This document shows positions 60,520 through 64,000 of a stretch of 64,000 bases of DNA, in pieces (position 1 is the stretch's first letter; each line of letters starts with the position of its first letter). The notes under the pieces were generated by a model. The model searched no databases, was not told the origin of the DNA, and saw only the letters and a list, made by a program, of their open reading frames with translations. A program made the translations under genes and the position numbers. Origin of the DNA: Heterodera schachtii (lineage: Eukaryota > Nematoda > Chromadorea > Rhabditida > Heteroderidae); assembly GCA_023374025.1 (NCBI GenBank), contig SIJG01000053.1:124001-188000 (forward strand). Reading direction: 5' to 3'.

Positions 60520-62979
60520 TCAAAAGAAGCGATTGAAGGGCGGCTGAATAAAAGGGTTCTGGCCGAACGGAAATGGGAAGACGGGGCTCGTCTGGAAAGC
60601 GGACGGATGCTGCAAATTTGCCAATGGCTTGGCCATGTCACTGAGAGAGGGGTCGCTGGAATTCAGGTGGAGCGGCACGTTCAGCTGCTGCTGGCTGTGA
60701 GCGTTCTGCCGTTGTTGTCCCAACTCCAATTTGAAGCTGAAATTAAATGCACTTATTCCGCCGGTTCGGTTGTCTCCCGCTCCACTCACCCATTGCTCGT
60801 CGTCGCCCCCTCCTCCTTGACTATCGCCGTGTCCATCCCTTCGCCGTTTGCAACCATCGTTCTGTCTTTGTCCTCCAATGCTTTTCCCTCGTTCTGATCC
60901 TGCTCCATCTTCTCATTGTCGTCCAAAATCGCTGATTCAACGGACACATTCGAGCTGAACTCGGGCCCGCTTGACTGAACTGAAGAGCATCGTGACATTG
61001 TGGTCCTTTCGCTGTTGTTTGTGCTGCTGCTCGTAGTCGGTGCCCCGTGCCCTTCTCTGTCCTTTCGGGAGTGAGGACTGCAGAGGCGCTGATGGTGTGC
61101 AGAATTAAGAAGGCTTCCGAAGTGAGCGGACGAAGGGACTCCGATAGACAAAGGGGTGGAAGGGTTGGTGGAGGACGACACCTGCAGACAATAAAAAAAA
61201 ACTAACAAATTCGAACACTAGGTCGAAAAGTCAATTCTCAAAACTTTTTACCAACAAGAAAACCCTGGAAACATACGGCTTTAAAACAAATTTTTTGTTT
61301 TTTGTGGGGTGCCAAATGCACTAGTACCCAATTAACACAATGCATTAAAATTATAAAAAATTTCCCGCAGCGGCGCCTAACGGCACCGCCGGACTTCCAT
61401 TATACCATTTTTCTTTTAAATTTGACCCAAAAATGGTAAAAATTTGTTTTTTTTGGCGAAAAACGGCTACAAATTTTCTGACCCCCCCCCCCTCCCTCGT
61501 CCAAATGATGTGATAAACACCTGCACCGGAGAATCAGAGTCCCTCAGCACATTTAAGCAGCGTTTCTTGCGTCGACAATGTTTGCACCATTTCGTCAGAT
61601 TGTCCACTCCAAATCGGGCCCTGCACTTTTTCTGTTCGTTGTTATCTGTAACTTGTAACTTATTCCAATGGCTTCCCTTTTGGCCATTTCTTTGCTCACC
61701 GACTGACTTTTCCCGGACTCTTTTTTTCTTTGCCCTTTTGTGAATGGCGTAATTCTCCCGGGCCGACCATTGCGGGTGCTGAAGGGGAAGGGGTCGTTTT
61801 AGTGGGCATTTCGCCTCCGTCCATGCGTTTAGCTTCCCCTCCCCCGGCACTTCGCCTCCGTCCATTGGTTGGCTTTGGCTGCCCGCCCGTACCATCCGCG
61901 CGTGTTCCTCCTTCGCTTTCTGTGCCATTTCATAATACGGCTGTTGCGCTTCGCGGTTCATCTGCTGCCAAATTTGGCCCAACTCTTTGTTCAATTCCGC
62001 CGACTGTTTCCGTTTGTCCACCGATTCTTCCAAATATTTATGCCGATTTGCCTTCATAAATCTGAAAGTCCGATGCCTTTGGCTTTGCGTGCCAATTCCT
62101 CCCCCCCCCTTACAGCATAAACGCGTTCATTGGCTTTTTGATGTGATCCTTTTTCTCCTCCCTTTGCTGCTTCTCTTTCCGCTCCACCTTTTCCCGCTTC
62201 GGTGTTCTGTGTGTTTCACTGTTCTTCTCATTTGCCTCAATTACCCACCTCATTTGCGACGGCGTCCCTTTCGGCTGTTGCGGCATTTCCCCCGTGGCCA
62301 AATTCATTCCGCCGAAGCCCCCGCCGAGTGTGCTCATGGGGCTGTTCAACTGCTGCGTTCCATTCGAAGTTTGGTGGTTCCGCGAATGGTGAGCTGTTGA
62401 GGGAGTGCTCGGCTGAGAGAAGAAATTCGGCGGCCGTTCAAAGGGATTTACTGAAAAGTGAGTGACTTAAATTTTGCCATAAATTGTTCACTTACCCCCA
62501 AAAGACGGGCCCAAATTCATATAATTTGGCGAGTTCCGTACGACTAAAGCCGCGGCGGTGGCCAATTGCTGCGCGGCCATTGCCGTGGCAACTTTGTGAA
62601 ATGCGGGACCGTACACGGGGGAGAGAGAAGCGGCGGCAAGGATCTGGCTGAAAAGGAAGTTGCTGCCAGGCGAAGGCCACGGAAGTGGGCCGGACAACGG
62701 ATTGGCCATCGGATTGAACGATTGGCCTGAAATTGGCGACAATTCGATCGTTTTTCCCGCATAATTCCCTCGCCCTTTGTTTGACTCGCCAATGTTCGAT
62801 TGCATTTCGATGTCCGCTTCCATGGCCAATTCCTGCTTATCCGCGTCCAAATCCGCCGACGACCCGGCCATATCGGTTGGGTCGTCTTCGGTGTTGTTCG
62901 AGCGGAACACTTTCACTTCGTCCGCCGTCTCTTCGTCGACGACGGAAGGCCCCGCGGCGCCTCCACTTGAAGAAGACAT
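60520..62979 (-). CDS. pop-1: TCF/LEF HMG-box transcription factor (POP-1 type) with C-clamp
   Basis: Nuclear effector of Wnt/beta-catenin signalling. Seven exons in coding order: 62979-62496, 62450-62249, 62206-62114, 62061-61893, 61778-61521, 61181-60790, 60736-60520; 1815 nt in phase, 604 aa. The N-terminal ADEVKVFR (residues 19-26), followed by an acidic stretch, is the beta-catenin-binding motif of TCFs. The HMG box is at residues 249-318: DHIKKPMNAFMLFMKANR, SAELNKELGQIW, then HPQWSARENY and the basic tail KRAKKKR. The C-clamp is at 367-390 with C368, C381, C384 and C390 (KKCRARFG...WCKHCRRKKRC). After it comes a Ser/Asp-rich tail ending in FNRFF. Introns are 42-340 bp, except the one of 339 bp before the tail that holds a dispersed repeat. 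The start ATG precedes MSSSSGG; no other in-frame ATG upstream is credible. Confidence 0.92.
61369..61393. repeat. GGCGGTGCC...GGCGCCGCC palindrome, copy 5
   Basis: AGCGGCGCCTAACGGCACCG then CCGGA in a pop-1 intron, in the opposite orientation to copies 1 and 3. Confidence 0.6.
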
Positions 62980-64000
62980 TTGGTGGAAATAAAATGAAAT
63001 GACTTAAATTCAATGAACAATAAAACATATGTAAATGTTATGGACATTTTGAAAGAAAATAAACGGAATTTTGAACCAAAAAATAATAAAATAAAAAGAA
63101 AATGCATTTGTTAGAGACCGAACTTGTAAACATAAAAAATAGGAGAACGGCGGAACAGATAGGCACCGCCGAGAATTAAAAATTTTGTGGATTTTTAAGA
63201 CAATTTTTGTTTATTCTAAGGAATGAGAGTCCGATGACGCCAATAATTAATGGCACGATGATAATGATGATACAAGTACACAGTAGTAAAAATACAGAAT
63301 GGTTGAAGTTAGATGTAAAAAATAATATAATTAGGCTCTTTGTGGACAGTGATTAAAAGCCAAAAGCACGAAAATAAAGAAATTATAGAAAAAAGAAAGA
63401 AAGGAAAAATGATTGAGTTAATGGGAGTGATTGGGGAATATTTGATTGAGATGTAATGATTTAGGAGTTGGAGAGTGTGAGAAAGAGAGGGAAAGTGAGA
63501 GAGGGGGCGAAAGAAAGAGGGAGGGTGTGAGAAGGAGAGCCAAAGAGAGAAAGGAAAAGAAAAGAAAGAGGAGGGTGGGGAAAGAGAGAGAGAGAGAGAA
63601 GGGGCTGGGGTAAGCGGGGGGGGGGGGCGATGATCCGATTGAATTTGGAGGAAGGGGTGACAAATTGATAATCATTCGGAAAGGGACGAACGGAAAGAAG
63701 AAAACGGAAGAACGAAACAGCAAATGAATAAATAATGAGAAGGGAGGACAAATGGGAGGAGCAAAAAAGAAAGAAAAAATGAATATATTGTTAATTGGAT
63801 TCATTTTCACTAAAAATCAGTGATTTAAAAAAACAAATTTCACTTTTTGCATGGAAAAGGAAACACAAAATAGAAGAGCTGTGCCTTTGCTTCGGGGGAC
63901 GTCTTAAACGACATTCCCTTGGGGGCTCGGGAACAAAGCGAAAAAGGTGAACACGAGAGCGAGCGGACGAATCTGACACAGCGGTGCCCAATTGGTCACT
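62980..64000. other. upstream region of pop-1
   Basis: No second gene seen. GA-rich tract at 63470-63610 and a G10 run at 63617. A degenerate palindrome copy lies at 63147-63172. The last 150 bases have more balanced composition and could begin another gene. Confidence 0.45.
63147..63172. repeat. GGCGGTGCC...GGCGCCGCC palindrome, copy 6 (degenerate)
   Basis: ACGGCGGAACAGATAGGCAC then CGCCG, followed by AATTAAAAATTTTG. Confidence 0.55.

Overview
This window is nuclear DNA of a nematode. It carries six protein-coding genes whose closest recognisable relatives are nematode proteins, with many introns of 39-65 bp, at least one GC-AG intron and TTAGGC-like (nematode telomere-type) hexamers. The combination of long poly-C/poly-G tracts, very large polypyrimidine introns and abundant short palindromic elements reminds me of tylenchid (for example cyst-nematode) genomes. 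That last placement is inference, and nothing here proves plant parasitism.

Layout, left to right. 1-2259 (+): 3' part of eIF2A. 3018-17836 (+): a complete TMC mechanotransduction-channel gene. I reconstructed 25 exons (1704 aa, all splice phases consistent) around a 4.2 kb polypyrimidine minisatellite intron. 17837-30370: gene-poor interval of simple repeats and homopolymer tracts. 30371-36419 (+): a paired-like homeobox gene of the aristaless/ALR-1 type (8 exons, 667 aa) whose homeobox is split by a 3.5 kb repeat-filled intron. 36420-47451 and 49108-54356: two islands of small transposable elements flanking a compact sld-2 gene (47452-49107, +, 249 aa). 54357-58894 (+): a LARP4/5-type La-related protein (12 exons, 1056 aa). 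60520-62979 (-): a TCF/LEF protein of the POP-1 type with beta-catenin-binding motif, HMG box and C-clamp (7 exons, 604 aa).

The most unusual content is the mobile DNA at 32.5-53.9 kb. It holds at least ten foldback (palindromic) elements. Several have readable 8-9 bp target-site duplications, and several have arms built from short tandem GC-rich motifs. A Tc1/mariner-like TIR element has been hit twice. One hit is an 8 bp-TSD foldback whose empty site survives in the opposite arm. The other is a very young LTR retrotransposon (255 bp LTRs differing at one base, 5 bp TSD) that encodes only Gag, a protease-like fold and a Tudor/SH3-like tail, with no reverse transcriptase or integrase.

The genes do not form one pathway. 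sld-2 and the LARP gene are neighbours on the same strand, and I recall their C. elegans counterparts also lying close together, so that pair may be conserved microsynteny. TMC, the homeobox gene and the TCF gene are sensory, developmental and signalling genes. Exon boundaries were deduced by eye from splice signals, reading phase and protein family similarity; no alignment or database search was run.
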